Assembly: GCF_001426525.1 (NCBI RefSeq)
Contig: NZ_LMEW01000033.1
Coordinates: 1-64,000 of the forward strand
DNA from: Massilia sp. Root133
Lineage (GTDB): Bacteria > Pseudomonadota > Gammaproteobacteria > Burkholderiales > Burkholderiaceae_D
DNA length: 64,000 nt
Direction of reading: 5' to 3'
Below the pieces are notes generated by a model, which made no database searches, was not told where the DNA came from, and saw nothing but the letters and a program-made list of their open reading frames with translations. Position numbers and translations under genes: made by a program. Positions 1-9,035 of the stretch are shown in pieces. Position 1 is the first letter of the stretch. Every line of letters starts with the position of its first letter.

Positions 1-97
1 AGAGAGGGCTAACACAGCTATGCATGCACCAGCTTTTTTCACCGGAAGCTAACAGCAACCCCGTCCACCTACAAGAAAAATATGTGGGGAAGGGTCA

Positions 98-161
98 GGG
101 TCAGAGCCCGAATTATGGAAATTGCCCGAAACCGGGCTCTGACCCCGGTTCTGGGCAATTT
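98..161. repeat. REP-like element with two competing hairpins
   Basis: The arm GGGTCAGAGCCCG (98-110) has its exact complement at 133-145. A second, overlapping hairpin pairs AAATTGCCC (119-127) with GGGCAATTT (153-161), helped by AACCGG/CCGGTT (130-135 with 145-150). The two folds exclude each other. The last arm overlaps the modC stop codon, so the element could end or protect the mod transcript. Dispersed palindromes like this are common between genes in this bacterial group, but I cannot count copies from one window. Bases 1-97 hold no gene that I can support. Confidence 0.6.
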
Positions 162-1240
162 TAGTTTAACAACGCCACGCCCTTGATCTGCACCCACAGC
201 CGCAGCCCGGGTGCGATGCCCAGCTCGCGGCGCGAGCGTTCGGTGATACGGGCCAGCAGCGGCGATTCTCCCATCCGCAATTGCACGAGCACGTGGCCAG
301 GCGTGTCGGTGGCGGACACTGCCGTCACCACGGCCGGCAGCCGGTTGACGATGCTCGTGCCTTGCGGACGGTCCAGCGCCAAACTGACGTCGCGCGCGTG
401 GATACGGCAGCGCAGGCGCGTGCCGACGGCTTCGCGACGCCGGCCCACGAACAGCGCGCCGCCCGCGAATTCCAGGCGGGATAACGCGTCTTCCTCGTGG
501 CCGGCCAGGATCGTGTCCAGCACCACGCCGGCATCGTCGGCGAAGCTGGGCGGCAGGTCCACGCGCGCCAGCGTTTCCGACAGCGGCCCGCTGGCGACCG
601 CCTTGCCGTCGTCCAGCAGCACGAGGTGATCGGCCAGCCGCGCGACCTCGTCCGGCGCATGGCTCACGTAGACGATCGGGATCGCCAGTTCCCCGTGCAT
701 CCGTTCCAGATAGGGCAGGATCTCCAGCTTGCGGCGCAGGTCGAGCGCGGCCAGCGGTTCGTCCATCAGCAGCAGCCGCGGCGACGCGAGCAGGGCGCGC
801 GCGATCGCCACGCGCTGGCGCTCGCCGCCCGACAGACCGTCCGGCCGGCGCTCGAGCAGGTTTTCGATGCCCAGCAGGGCCGTCACGGGTTCCAGCGCAA
901 AGCGGCGCTCGTGCACCGGCACGCGCTTGCGGCCGAACTCCAGGTTGGCGCGCACGGACAGGTGCGGGAACAGGCTCGCTTCCTGGAACACGTAGCCGAT
1001 CGCCCGCCGGTGCACGGGGACGAACACGCCACGCGCATCGTCCTGCCACACCTCATCGCCGAGCGCGACGACACCGCCGGACGCGCGTTCCAGGCCGGCG
1101 ATGGCGCGCAAGACCGTCGTCTTGCCCGAGCCGGAATGGCCGAACAGGGCGCTGATGCCGCGCAGGGGCAGGTCGAGGTCGACGTCCAATCGAAACGCGC
1201 CGCGGTCCACGCGCAGGCGCACGCGCAATCCGTCCGTCAT
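161..1240 (-). CDS. modC: Molybdate ABC transporter ATP-binding protein ModC
   Basis: This 359-residue ATPase would power molybdate import with ModB and ModA. The N-terminal ABC domain has Walker A GHSGSGKTT (residues 34-42), the signature LSGGERQR and Walker B LLLMDEP. The C-terminal part (about 285-355) is a TOBE/Mop domain, as in ModC proteins, where it senses molybdate. The ATG overlaps the modB stop (TGATG), which fixes the start and implies translational coupling. A longer open frame upstream runs inside modB and is not the true start. It is the last gene of modABC, which is likely repressed by ModE through the box at 2679-2706. Confidence 0.96.
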   Translation of the reverse strand: MTDGLRVRLRVDRGAFRLDVDLDLPLRGISALFGHSGSGKTTVLRAIAGLERASGGVVALGDEVWQDDARGVFVPVHRRAIGYVFQEASLFPHLSVRANLEFGRKRVPVHERRFALEPVTALLGIENLLERRPDGLSGGERQRVAIARALLASPRLLLMDEPLAALDLRRKLEILPYLERMHGELAIPIVYVSHAPDEVARLADHLVLLDDGKAVASGPLSETLARVDLPPSFADDAGVVLDTILAGHEEDALSRLEFAGGALFVGRRREAVGTRLRCRIHARDVSLALDRPQGTSIVNRLPAVVTAVSATDTPGHVLVQLRMGESPLLARITERSRRELGIAPGLRLWVQIKGVALLN

Positions 1241-1923
1241 CAGCGCCGTCCTTTCATCGTTTGCGGATACAGGGTGTACAGCGCCAGCAGCACGATGAAG
1301 CTGAATGCCAGCATGCCGCCCGCGAGCCAGTGCGCCTGCGCATATTCGAGCGCCTCGACGTGGTCGTAGATCTGCACGGAGACGACGCGCGTCTTGTCCG
1401 GGATATTCCCGCCGATCATGAGCACGACGCCGAATTCGCCTACCGTGTGTGCGAACCCGAGCACGGCGCCGGACAGGAAACCGGGACGCGCCAGCGGCAC
1501 CGCCACCGACCAGAACGTGTCCCACGGACTCGCGCGCAGGGTCGCCGCCACTTCCAGCGGCCGCGTGCCGATCGCCTCGAACGCATTCTGCAGCGGCTGC
1601 ACGACGAAGGGCAGGGAATAGCACACGGACGCCAGCACGAGGCCGCCGAACGAGAACGGCAATAATCCGATGCCGAGCGCCTCCGTCAGCTTGCCGACCG
1701 GACCGTTCGGCCCCAGCAGCAGCAGCAGGTAAAAGCCGATCACGGTGGGCGGCAGCACGAGGGGCAACGCGACGACGGCGCCGACCGCGTGGCGCAGGCG
1801 CGAGCGCGTGCGCGCGAGCCACCATGCGACCGGTGTGCCGATCGCCAGCAGCAGCAGGGTCACGACGGTCGCCAGTTCCAGCGTCAGGCGGACGGCCGCG
1901 AAGTCGGCGGCGTCCAGGGTCAC
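1240..1923 (-). CDS. modB: Molybdate ABC transporter permease ModB
   Basis: This 227-residue inner membrane permease forms the molybdate channel. It shows several hydrophobic segments starting near residues 15-35 and a binding-protein-dependent transport EAA-like loop around LRASPWDTFWSVAVPLARPG. The length is usual for ModB. It starts at a GTG that overlaps the modA stop by four bases (GTGA) and ends overlapping modC, so the three genes are one coupled operon. Confidence 0.95.
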   Translation of the reverse strand: MTLDAADFAAVRLTLELATVVTLLLLAIGTPVAWWLARTRSRLRHAVGAVVALPLVLPPTVIGFYLLLLLGPNGPVGKLTEALGIGLLPFSFGGLVLASVCYSLPFVVQPLQNAFEAIGTRPLEVAATLRASPWDTFWSVAVPLARPGFLSGAVLGFAHTVGEFGVVLMIGGNIPDKTRVVSVQIYDHVEALEYAQAHWLAGGMLAFSFIVLLALYTLYPQTMKGRR

Positions 1924-2660
1924 AATGCGTAGCCGTACGAGCGGATGATCGCTCTGGCCTTGTTCGATTTCAGATAGCTTGCCAAAGCCTTCGCGGCCGG
2001 ATTGGCGCCGCCCCTGGCGAGGATGACGGCGTCCTGGCGGATCGGACCGTGCAGGTTGTCGGGCACGATCCAGCCGGAGCCGGACGCGAATCTGCCGTCG
2101 CGATAGACCTGCGACAGCGCGACGAAGCCGAGCGGCGCGTTGCCCGTGCTGACGAACTGGTGCGTCTGGGCGATGTTTTCGCCCTGCACGAGCTTGCCCT
2201 GCACGCGGTCATAGACGCCCAGCTTGTTCAGCGTCTCGATGGCGGCCGCGCCGTACGGGGCCGTCTTCGGATTGGCGATGGCGAGATGGGCATAGTTGCC
2301 CGTCTTGAGGACCTGGCCCTGGCCGTCGACATAGCCGTCCTTCGCGGACCACAGCGCCAGCTTGCCGGTCGCATAGGTAAAACGCGTGCCGGGCACGGTG
2401 CGGCGCTCCGCTTCCAGTCTGGCCGGCGTCTCGTCGTCGGCCGCGAGCAGTACCTCGAACGGCGCGCCGTTGACGATCTGGGCGTAGAACTTGCCGGTGG
2501 CGCCGAACGCGAGGACGGCCTTGTGGCCCGTGTCCTGTTCGAATGCCGCCGCGATTTTCTGCATCGGCGCGGTGAAATTGGCGGCCACCGCCACTTGCAC
2601 CTCGTCTGCCTGGGCGGCGTGGCACGCGATCAGGGCCAGCACGCCGGCGAGTTGCTTCAT
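1920..2660 (-). CDS. modA: Molybdate-binding periplasmic protein ModA
   Basis: This 246-residue protein captures molybdate in the periplasm. A signal peptide covers about residues 1-18 with cleavage after AQA. The mature protein begins EVQVAVAANFTAPM, the usual ModA opening, and keeps the AFGATGKFYAQI and NPKTAPYG segments of the family. An in-frame open frame extends upstream across the ModE box into the divergent modE gene. I reject it because the ATG at 2660 starts a proper signal peptide. It is the first gene of modABC. Confidence 0.95.
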   Translation of the reverse strand: MKQLAGVLALIACHAAQADEVQVAVAANFTAPMQKIAAAFEQDTGHKAVLAFGATGKFYAQIVNGAPFEVLLAADDETPARLEAERRTVPGTRFTYATGKLALWSAKDGYVDGQGQVLKTGNYAHLAIANPKTAPYGAAAIETLNKLGVYDRVQGKLVQGENIAQTHQFVSTGNAPLGFVALSQVYRDGRFASGSGWIVPDNLHGPIRQDAVILARGGANPAAKALASYLKSNKARAIIRSYGYAL

Positions 2661-2678
2661 GGTCGACTCCAGTTCTTT

Positions 2679-2706
2679 ATCGCTATATAGTAGAGTATAT
2701 AACGAA
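2679..2706. promoter_or_regulatory. ModE operator (ModE box)
   Basis: ATCGCTATATA (2679-2689), a six-base spacer and TATATAACGAA (2696-2706) match the known ModE palindrome except for the last base. It lies 18 bases from the modA start and 17 from the modE start, so it probably controls both divergent units: molybdate-loaded ModE represses modABC, and modE may be autoregulated. Confidence 0.9.
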
Positions 2707-2723
2707 ACGGAACAGGACAGATC

Positions 2724-3536
2724 GTGGCAAACGACAACGCAGGCTTCGCGCTGCAGGGCGCCGTCTGGATGACGGTCGGCGGCGAAAAATTCGGCGGCCA
2801 GGGACGGGTGGAGCTGCTGGCCGCGATCGGCCAGACGGGGTCGATCAGCCAGGCCGCGAAAGCGGTCGGCATGAGCTACAAGGGGGCGTGGGACGCGATC
2901 GACGCGATGAACAACCTGGCCGGCGAAGCGCTGGTGGAACGCGTCGCCGGCGGCAAGGGCGGCGGCGGCACGCGGCTGACGGCGCGCGGCGAACAACTCG
3001 TCAGGAACTTTCGCGCGCTCGAGCAACTCCACCAGCAATTCGTGGAACAACTCAACGGACAGGCCGGCAACCTGTCCGCCGACCTTACGTTGATCAGCAG
3101 GCTGAACATGAAAACGAGCGCACGCAACCAGTTCTTCGGCACGGTCTCCCGGGTCCAGCCCGGCGCCGTCAACGACGAGATCGAACTCGACATCGCCGGC
3201 GGCCACACAATCGTCGCCATCGTCACGCACGAGAGCACGGCCGGCCTCGGCCTGGCACCGGGCGCCCAGGCGTTCGCGCTGGTCAAGGCGTCATCGATCA
3301 TCCTCATGACGGAAGGCGAGGGCGCGCGCTTCTCGGCCCGCAACCAGCTCGCCGGCACCGTGTCCCGCCTGATGCCGGGCGCCGTCAACACGGAAGTCGT
3401 CCTCGACCTGACGGGCGGGGGCAGCATCGCCGCCATCATCACCAACGAGAGCGCGCGGTCGCTCGAGCTGGCCGAGGGCCGGACGGCCACGGCGATGTTC
3501 AAGGCGTCCGGCGTGATCGTGGGCGTGCCGGCCTGA
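2724..3536 (+). CDS. modE: Molybdate-responsive transcription regulator ModE
   Basis: This 270-residue regulator has an N-terminal winged-helix domain (about 10-110) with the ModE helix QTGSISQAAKAVGMSYKGAW. Two C-terminal Mop/TOBE repeats follow, each opening SARNQ and containing GTVSR (about 130-195 and 205-268), which bind molybdate. The start is a GTG at 2724. It is divergent from modA with the ModE box between them. The full-length two-Mop architecture indicates a working molybdate sensor. Confidence 0.95.
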   Translation: MANDNAGFALQGAVWMTVGGEKFGGQGRVELLAAIGQTGSISQAAKAVGMSYKGAWDAIDAMNNLAGEALVERVAGGKGGGGTRLTARGEQLVRNFRALEQLHQQFVEQLNGQAGNLSADLTLISRLNMKTSARNQFFGTVSRVQPGAVNDEIELDIAGGHTIVAIVTHESTAGLGLAPGAQAFALVKASSIILMTEGEGARFSARNQLAGTVSRLMPGAVNTEVVLDLTGGGSIAAIITNESARSLELAEGRTATAMFKASGVIVGVPA

Positions 3537-3645
3537 AACTACCCATCCGGGGTACGTTTAGGCTACCTCAAATCCCTTCCATTCTCTCCCGCGCAAGATC
3601 GGCATTAGCGCGCGCTTCCTTCGAACGTTTACCGGAGAATGGAAA

Positions 3646-4749
3646 ATGGAAAAGTTCTATAAATTCCTGGCCTGTGTCCTGGGTGTCCTGACCTTGACGG
3701 CGGTATCCCAGGCATCCGCGAGCGACTTCTACCGTCAGCGCAACCTGGTATCGGACAGCGCAGCCGTACCGGCGGAGCAGCGCGATCCCAATCTCGTGAA
3801 CGCCTGGGGACTGGCGTTCAATCCCTATGGCGTGGCGTGGGTCGCCGATAACCACACGGGCGTCTCGACCCTCTACAACGGCAATGGCAATCCGCAGAGT
3901 CTCGTGGTCACCATTCCCGGCCCGGGCGGCGCCACTGGCAGCCCCACGGGCACCGTGTTCTACGGCGGCCCGGGCTTCGTCGTGACCAAGGGCGGCGTAT
4001 CCGGTCCCAGCCGCTTCCTGTTCGCAAGCGAGGATGGCGGCATCGCGGGGTGGGCGCCCAACGTCGACGCGACGCACGCCATCCGCGTGATCGACAACAG
4101 CGCGCACGATGCCATCTACAAGGGCATCGCCCTCAGCGGCAACGGCCGCGGCACGCTGCTGTACGCCACCGACTTCCACAACGGCAAGGTCGATGTCTAC
4201 GACAGCACATTCAAGCCGGTCTACCTGCCCGGCAAGTTCCGCGATCCACGCCTGCCGGCGGGCTATGCGCCGTTCGGCATCCAGGCCGTCAACGGCGACC
4301 TCTACGTGACCTACGCGAAACAGGACGAGGAACGCGAGGATGACGTGGCCGGCCCGGGCTTCGGCTTCGTCGACGTGTTCGATCCGGACGGGCACCTGCT
4401 GCGCCGCCTCGCTTCCGGCGGCGCGCTCAACGCCCCCTGGGGCATTGCGTTGGCGCCGGCCAGCTTCGGCCGCTTCAGCAACCGCCTGCTGGTCGGGAAC
4501 TTCGGCGATGGGCTGATCAATGCCTACGACCCCGCGACCGGTAAATGGCTGGGACGCCTGAAGGAGCCGCACGGCAAGGCAATCCACATCGACGGCCTGT
4601 GGGGCATCGGGTTCGGCAACGGTCTCAATGATCAACCGATCGACACGCTGTTCTTCGCCGCCGGCCCGGACGACGAAAACCACGGCCTGTACGGGCGAAT
4701 CGACGTGGCGCCGGGCGACGAGCACGACGATGCGCCGGAAACGCAATAG
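3646..4749 (+). CDS. TIGR03118 family secreted protein
   Basis: This 367-residue protein has a signal peptide ending near residue 25 (SQASA). The sequence resembles the TIGR03118 family, beta-propeller-like proteins of unknown function, with NPNLVNAWGLAF-type openings (here DPNLVNAWGLAFNP) and repeated GxxxYDPxTGKWLG-like blades. A ribosome site (GGAG) lies just before the ATG. It stands alone, and its neighbours give no functional hint. Function is unknown. Export to the periplasm or outside is inferred from the signal peptide. Confidence 0.8.
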   Translation: MEKFYKFLACVLGVLTLTAVSQASASDFYRQRNLVSDSAAVPAEQRDPNLVNAWGLAFNPYGVAWVADNHTGVSTLYNGNGNPQSLVVTIPGPGGATGSPTGTVFYGGPGFVVTKGGVSGPSRFLFASEDGGIAGWAPNVDATHAIRVIDNSAHDAIYKGIALSGNGRGTLLYATDFHNGKVDVYDSTFKPVYLPGKFRDPRLPAGYAPFGIQAVNGDLYVTYAKQDEEREDDVAGPGFGFVDVFDPDGHLLRRLASGGALNAPWGIALAPASFGRFSNRLLVGNFGDGLINAYDPATGKWLGRLKEPHGKAIHIDGLWGIGFGNGLNDQPIDTLFFAAGPDDENHGLYGRIDVAPGDEHDDAPETQ

Positions 4750-4844
4750 ACGATCGATGGCGGCACGGCTTCATCCCGAATATATGGAGAGCATTCCACA
4801 AAAGACCGCATAATCCCGACTGTGGCAACCACTGGCGGACGGCG

Positions 4845-6689
4845 ATGAGCGATTTTTTGCCCAAGGAATGCGATATCGTGATGGAAGGCGGGGTGACCTC
4901 CGGCGTGGTCTACCCCGCGTTCGTGGCGCGGCTGGCCGAAAAATTCACCTTGCGCTCGATCGGCGGGACGAGCGTCGGCGCCGTGGCGGCCATCGCGGCG
5001 GCGGCGGCCCAGTTCAAGCGCAACCGCGTGCGCAAGGACGGGCAGGGTGAGGACGACGGTTTTCATCTCCTGGCCCGGCTACCCGGCAGCCTGCAGGAAG
5101 CCGTCGGCGCGCACACCCGGCTGTTCTCCCTGTTCCAGCCCTGCGCCGCGCTGCGTCCGCACTTCCGCGTGATCGCGGCGGCGCTCAACGAAACGAGCAA
5201 GTCTAAGGCATGCGGCTATTTATCCTTCGCCATGCTGTGGAATTTCCCGTTCGGTGCCGTGGTGGGCGGGGGCATGTGGCTGCTGGGCTTTCTGATCAGC
5301 AGCAGCCTGCTCGGCGGACACTGGCCAAGCGTGCCCCTCGTCGGCCTCGCCAGCGTCCTGTGGTTCGGCTTGTGCATGTTCGTGGGTGCGCTGGCCGGGG
5401 CGCTGCTGCAGGCCACGTGGTCGGCGTGGCGCGGGCTGCGCGCCAACCGCTGCGGCATCTGCTCCGGCCTGCGCACGTCCGCGGACAATCCGCCCGCGCT
5501 GACGGAATGGCTGCATGGCCTCGTGCAGGACATCGCCGGCCTTCCACTCGACACGCCGCTGACGTTCGGCCTGCTGCGCACGTCCGAGCCCCCGATCGAA
5601 CTGGCCCTGATGACGACGGGCCTCTCCGAACTGCGCGCACACCGCCTGCCGCATTCGAGCGCCGACCTCGTGTTCCGCGCCTCGGAAATGGCCGCCCTGT
5701 TCCCGCCCGCGATCGTCGACTGGATGACGGCGCACTCGCGCCATACGCGCCACGGCGCACGCACGGTGACCGTACTGGAACGCATGAACACCGGTGGCGA
5801 GGATTACTACTTCATGCCCGATCCGGACGACCTGCCGCTCGTGGTGGCCGCGCGCATGAGCCTCAGTTTTCCCGTACTGCTGCAAGCCGTGCCCCTGTAC
5901 CGCCTGCGCGCGCTGCCGGTGCATGGGGACGGCGTCGACCTGCTGCGCGTCTGGTTCTCGGACGGCGGCCTGACCAGCAACTTCCCGATCCATTTTTTCG
6001 ACAACATCCTCCCGACCCGTCCGACCTTCGGCGTCACCCTGCAGGACGACCTGGCCGACGACGATCCGTTCGACGCGCGCGTGTCTCTCCCGACGAACAA
6101 CAACACCGGCGTGACGGCCGCGTACATGCCGGTCGACGACACCGACGGCCGCCCGTCGCTGCCGCGCTTCGCGGGCGCCATCCTGCGCACGATCCGCACG
6201 TGGCGCGACGAAGCCCTGAAGCGCACCCCGGGCTACCGCGACCGCGTCGTGCAGATCCGCCATACGAAAAAAGAGGGTGGGCTGAACCTGAACATGACGC
6301 GCGCCGCCATCGACGTGATGAGCCGCAGCGGGGAAGAGGCGGCGCGCCAGGTGATCGAGCGCTTCCTGAACCCAGTCGAAAAAGAAAACGGCTGGCTGAA
6401 CCACCGCTGGGTGCGCATGCGCAGCACGGCGGCCGTCCTGCAGGAAACCTTCGCGCCCCTCTCCGAAGCCTGGCATGACGCGCGCCTGAAGCCCTCGTAC
6501 GAAGCGCTGTGGATGGCCCACGGCATGGACGCCTTGCCCGCCTACCAGCTCAGCAAGGCCAACCGCACGGCCGGCTTCGCGCTGTGGGAACGCATCGTTG
6601 CGCTGCCGCAGGAAGTGGCGCCGGCGGAGCTGTCCGCCCATGCGCCGCGGCCGCAGCCGGAACTCGTGATCGCGCCGCGCCTGAACTGA
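4845..6689 (+). CDS. Patatin-like phospholipase with membrane segment
   Basis: This 614-residue protein carries a patatin lipase fold: oxyanion loop EGGVTSG (14-20), nucleophile elbow GTSVG (Ser43) and catalytic Asp in SDGGLTSNFPIHF. Between them (about 123-195) are two or three long hydrophobic stretches, so the enzyme is probably anchored in the inner membrane. Both residues of the Ser-Asp dyad are present, so activity on lipid acyl esters is likely. The substrate is unknown. No toxin-immunity pair or secretion tag is visible, although a partial T6SS cluster begins about 1 kb downstream. Confidence 0.85.
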   Translation: MSDFLPKECDIVMEGGVTSGVVYPAFVARLAEKFTLRSIGGTSVGAVAAIAAAAAQFKRNRVRKDGQGEDDGFHLLARLPGSLQEAVGAHTRLFSLFQPCAALRPHFRVIAAALNETSKSKACGYLSFAMLWNFPFGAVVGGGMWLLGFLISSSLLGGHWPSVPLVGLASVLWFGLCMFVGALAGALLQATWSAWRGLRANRCGICSGLRTSADNPPALTEWLHGLVQDIAGLPLDTPLTFGLLRTSEPPIELALMTTGLSELRAHRLPHSSADLVFRASEMAALFPPAIVDWMTAHSRHTRHGARTVTVLERMNTGGEDYYFMPDPDDLPLVVAARMSLSFPVLLQAVPLYRLRALPVHGDGVDLLRVWFSDGGLTSNFPIHFFDNILPTRPTFGVTLQDDLADDDPFDARVSLPTNNNTGVTAAYMPVDDTDGRPSLPRFAGAILRTIRTWRDEALKRTPGYRDRVVQIRHTKKEGGLNLNMTRAAIDVMSRSGEEAARQVIERFLNPVEKENGWLNHRWVRMRSTAAVLQETFAPLSEAWHDARLKPSYEALWMAHGMDALPAYQLSKANRTAGFALWERIVALPQEVAPAELSAHAPRPQPELVIAPRLN

Positions 6690-6692
6690 TGG

Positions 6693-7040
6693 TCAGGCGT
6701 CGCGGCCGTCGAAGTGCTGCACGGGAATCGCATCGAGATCGATGCCCTCGATGCAGCGCAGGTTGATGGCCGCCATCGGATTCCCCTTCGGATCGACTCC
6801 TTCCGCATACGGATGGATGCCGCACGTGGGACAGAAGCGGTGCTGGATGACGTGCTTGTTGAACGTGTAGGTCGCGGCCGCGTCCTCGGGCGTGCGCAGG
6901 CGGAACTGCGCACGCGGCACGAACCAGAGCAGCGATCCCTTGCGCTGGCACATCGAACAATTACAGGCGAGGGCACCCTGGATCTCGCCCTCCACTTCAT
7001 ACGCCACCTGGCCGCAGTGGCAGCTGCCTTGATAAATCAT
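6693..7040 (-). CDS. GFA family zinc-binding protein
   Basis: This 115-residue protein has the full cysteine set of the GFA (glutathione-dependent formaldehyde-activating enzyme) fold: SCHCGQV near the start, CNCSMC in the middle and FCPTCG towards the end. The fold binds zinc. Most family members have no proven formaldehyde activity, so the enzyme role is uncertain. It is convergent with the patatin gene, three bases away. Confidence 0.88.
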   Translation of the reverse strand: MIYQGSCHCGQVAYEVEGEIQGALACNCSMCQRKGSLLWFVPRAQFRLRTPEDAAATYTFNKHVIQHRFCPTCGIHPYAEGVDPKGNPMAAINLRCIEGIDLDAIPVQHFDGRDA

Positions 7041-7194
7041 GTGTCGTCCCCTTCATACGTTGAAATATGGGACTCATGGTAGCGCAGGATTTTTGCAAGC
7101 GCATGTGTCGGGACGCGCACCCGACACAATCGGACATCGACCGGCGCGCGCAACCCGCTAGAGTGGCCGCATCGTCATCGACAAGGTGCAGACC

Positions 7195-7563
7195 ATGACA
7201 TCCGGTTTGATCAGGAAGCTCCTCCCGCTGGCAGCCGTCGCGCTTCTCATGCCGCTACCCGCATTTGCGCAAGGCGTGAACGTCTGCTCACTCGTCTCCT
7301 GCAGCGCCAGCGGCCGGCATGCCGCCCTGCTCGACGAACCGGCGCAACCAGGCCGCCCAGCGCAGACGGCCGCAGTGGCACGCCGTCCCGCGCAGGAAGA
7401 CACAACGCGCGATCCGTGGGCACGCCGCTTTCAAGGACGGGAAAACGAAGACGAGGATGTCTGCCTGCTGAACTTCGGCATCGGCGGCCAGCTGGCCAGG
7501 AAGGGATCCATCGACAGCCACGTGCTGGGCCGCACGCAGGCATGGCGCGCGCCGGCCCGCTGA
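7195..7563 (+). CDS. Small secreted protein of unknown function
   Basis: From the ATG at 7195 this is a 122-residue protein with a clear signal peptide ending at FAQ (about residue 26), then a low-complexity Arg/Ala-rich stretch. Three cysteines are visible (VCSLVSC, EDVCLL). I recognise no family. An alternative ATG lies three codons upstream. The signal peptide is the main support for it being real. Confidence 0.5.
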   Translation: MTSGLIRKLLPLAAVALLMPLPAFAQGVNVCSLVSCSASGRHAALLDEPAQPGRPAQTAAVARRPAQEDTTRDPWARRFQGRENEDEDVCLLNFGIGGQLARKGSIDSHVLGRTQAWRAPAR

Positions 7564-7567
7564 GAGT

Positions 7568-8959
7568 TCAATCCACAGGGTGCACGAGCGTGGCGATGCG
7601 GCGGCCCGGCATCTCGTTGGCGAGGCACAGCACCGGCGCCCGGCGCACGCCCGCGTAGTACGCCCCCAGCGCGAGCGCCGTCACGAACGGGACGACGCCG
7701 CAAGCGCCACTCGACGCCCCTACACGTACGATGTCCTCGCTGCCGTCGAGCTGCCGCATCGTCGTGGCCGCATATTCCATCAACTCGTACACAGGCCGCG
7801 ACCGGTGACCGGTATCGGCGACGATCATCGCCACGCCATCCGCATCGGCACCTGCATCGGCGAGCGTGCGCTCGACGAGTCGCGCGAGCACGCGCTCGGC
7901 GTCGCGCCTGCGCCCGTCGGCCGGCTCCGCGACCTGCACTTCCGCGAGCGGCGCGAGCAGCGCCACCGCCTGGCCATCGGATGCTCCTGCCAGCACCGCG
8001 CTGCCCAGTAACATGCCGGCGGCGCCCTCGCCCGGCATCATCCCCTGCGGCTGCGCGGACGTGAACAAGACCTGTTCCGATGCCCAGCGCGCGACGGTTG
8101 CCTCACTCACATGCGACGCTGCCGCCACCACGAGCGTGACACCGGGCGCTGCGCCGGCCGCAGTAATGTCGGTCACAGGATCGGTGCCGCACATGGCCGC
8201 GCCGATCTGGCCACGCCATCCGGCCTGCGCCGCCGCATGCCGCAGCCACGCCGCAGCGGCATCGCGCTGCCGCTCGGACCAATCCGCCGGCAGCAGCGGC
8301 AGCACCTGGAGCCCGGGCATGGCATCGTCGCGCACGGTCCACTCGATCGCGGCCCGTCCCGCGAGTTCCGCAACCACGCTGCTGGCCAGCGTCAACGCAC
8401 GCCACTGCTCGTCGCTGAAGTTTGCGTCATTGCCTCCGTGCGCCGCCAGCCAGTCGGTGACGTCTTCCCGCAACGCCTCGTCGTATGCGTCCTCGCAGCG
8501 GGCGCACAGCACGGGGAAACCGTCGTCGTCGACGAGGGCCCGGTCCAGATCCGGGCGTGCCTTGTTGTCCGCGATGGCGGCCGCCAGTTGTTCGGCCGAT
8601 GCACCCTGCGGGGCGCGCAGTGCCGTCGCGAGAATCGCCAGGTGCTGCGCCTGCACCGGGCGCGTGGCGGCGCTGGCCGGGCGCGCGGGTATGGCCGGCA
8701 GCGCGTCGGCCTGGATGGCGGTGCTGCGTTGCGCGATCCATTTGTGTCCGATGAAGCCCGCCAGCAGCAGGGCTACGGGCAGGCCGAACAGCAACAGCAT
8801 CCATTCCGACGTGGCGGACGCGCGCGCACTCGCGCGCCACCAGACGATCGCGCCGCCCCAGCAGGCGACGAAGACGGCGGCGGCGATGAAGGCCGGCTTG
8901 ATCCAGACGGCCACTGTATCCGAGGCGGGGAGCGGTTCGGCGGTGAGAGGTGTCGACAT
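7568..8959 (-). CDS. T6SS-linked membrane protein with ketosynthase-like C-terminal half
   Basis: This 463-residue protein has two membrane segments (about 22-42 and 52-70). A long soluble part follows, resembling the thiolase/beta-ketoacyl synthase fold: MMPGEGAAGMLLGSAVLAG matches the GEGA strand of ketosynthases, and ASSGACGVVPFVTALALG resembles the GHT-GA-SG helix region. The usual active-site Cys and His-His set is not evident, so it may be a degenerate, non-catalytic member. It lies 76 bases downstream of tssK on the same strand, which suggests a role linked to type VI secretion. That role is inferred from position only. Confidence 0.6.
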   Translation of the reverse strand: MSTPLTAEPLPASDTVAVWIKPAFIAAAVFVACWGGAIVWWRASARASATSEWMLLLFGLPVALLLAGFIGHKWIAQRSTAIQADALPAIPARPASAATRPVQAQHLAILATALRAPQGASAEQLAAAIADNKARPDLDRALVDDDGFPVLCARCEDAYDEALREDVTDWLAAHGGNDANFSDEQWRALTLASSVVAELAGRAAIEWTVRDDAMPGLQVLPLLPADWSERQRDAAAAWLRHAAAQAGWRGQIGAAMCGTDPVTDITAAGAAPGVTLVVAAASHVSEATVARWASEQVLFTSAQPQGMMPGEGAAGMLLGSAVLAGASDGQAVALLAPLAEVQVAEPADGRRRDAERVLARLVERTLADAGADADGVAMIVADTGHRSRPVYELMEYAATTMRQLDGSEDIVRVGASSGACGVVPFVTALALGAYYAGVRRAPVLCLANEMPGRRIATLVHPVD

Positions 8960-9035
8960 GATGGCGTGGCGTCAAAGGTTGTCGATGGTGCCTGCTGGCC
9001 TGCGCTGAGTTCAATGAGGAATATGCAGCGCGGGA

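Noticed and set aside
1920..3230. A 436-residue extended ModA
   Set aside because: The extension runs through the ModE box and the divergent modE gene. The internal ATG at 2660 starts a good signal peptide.
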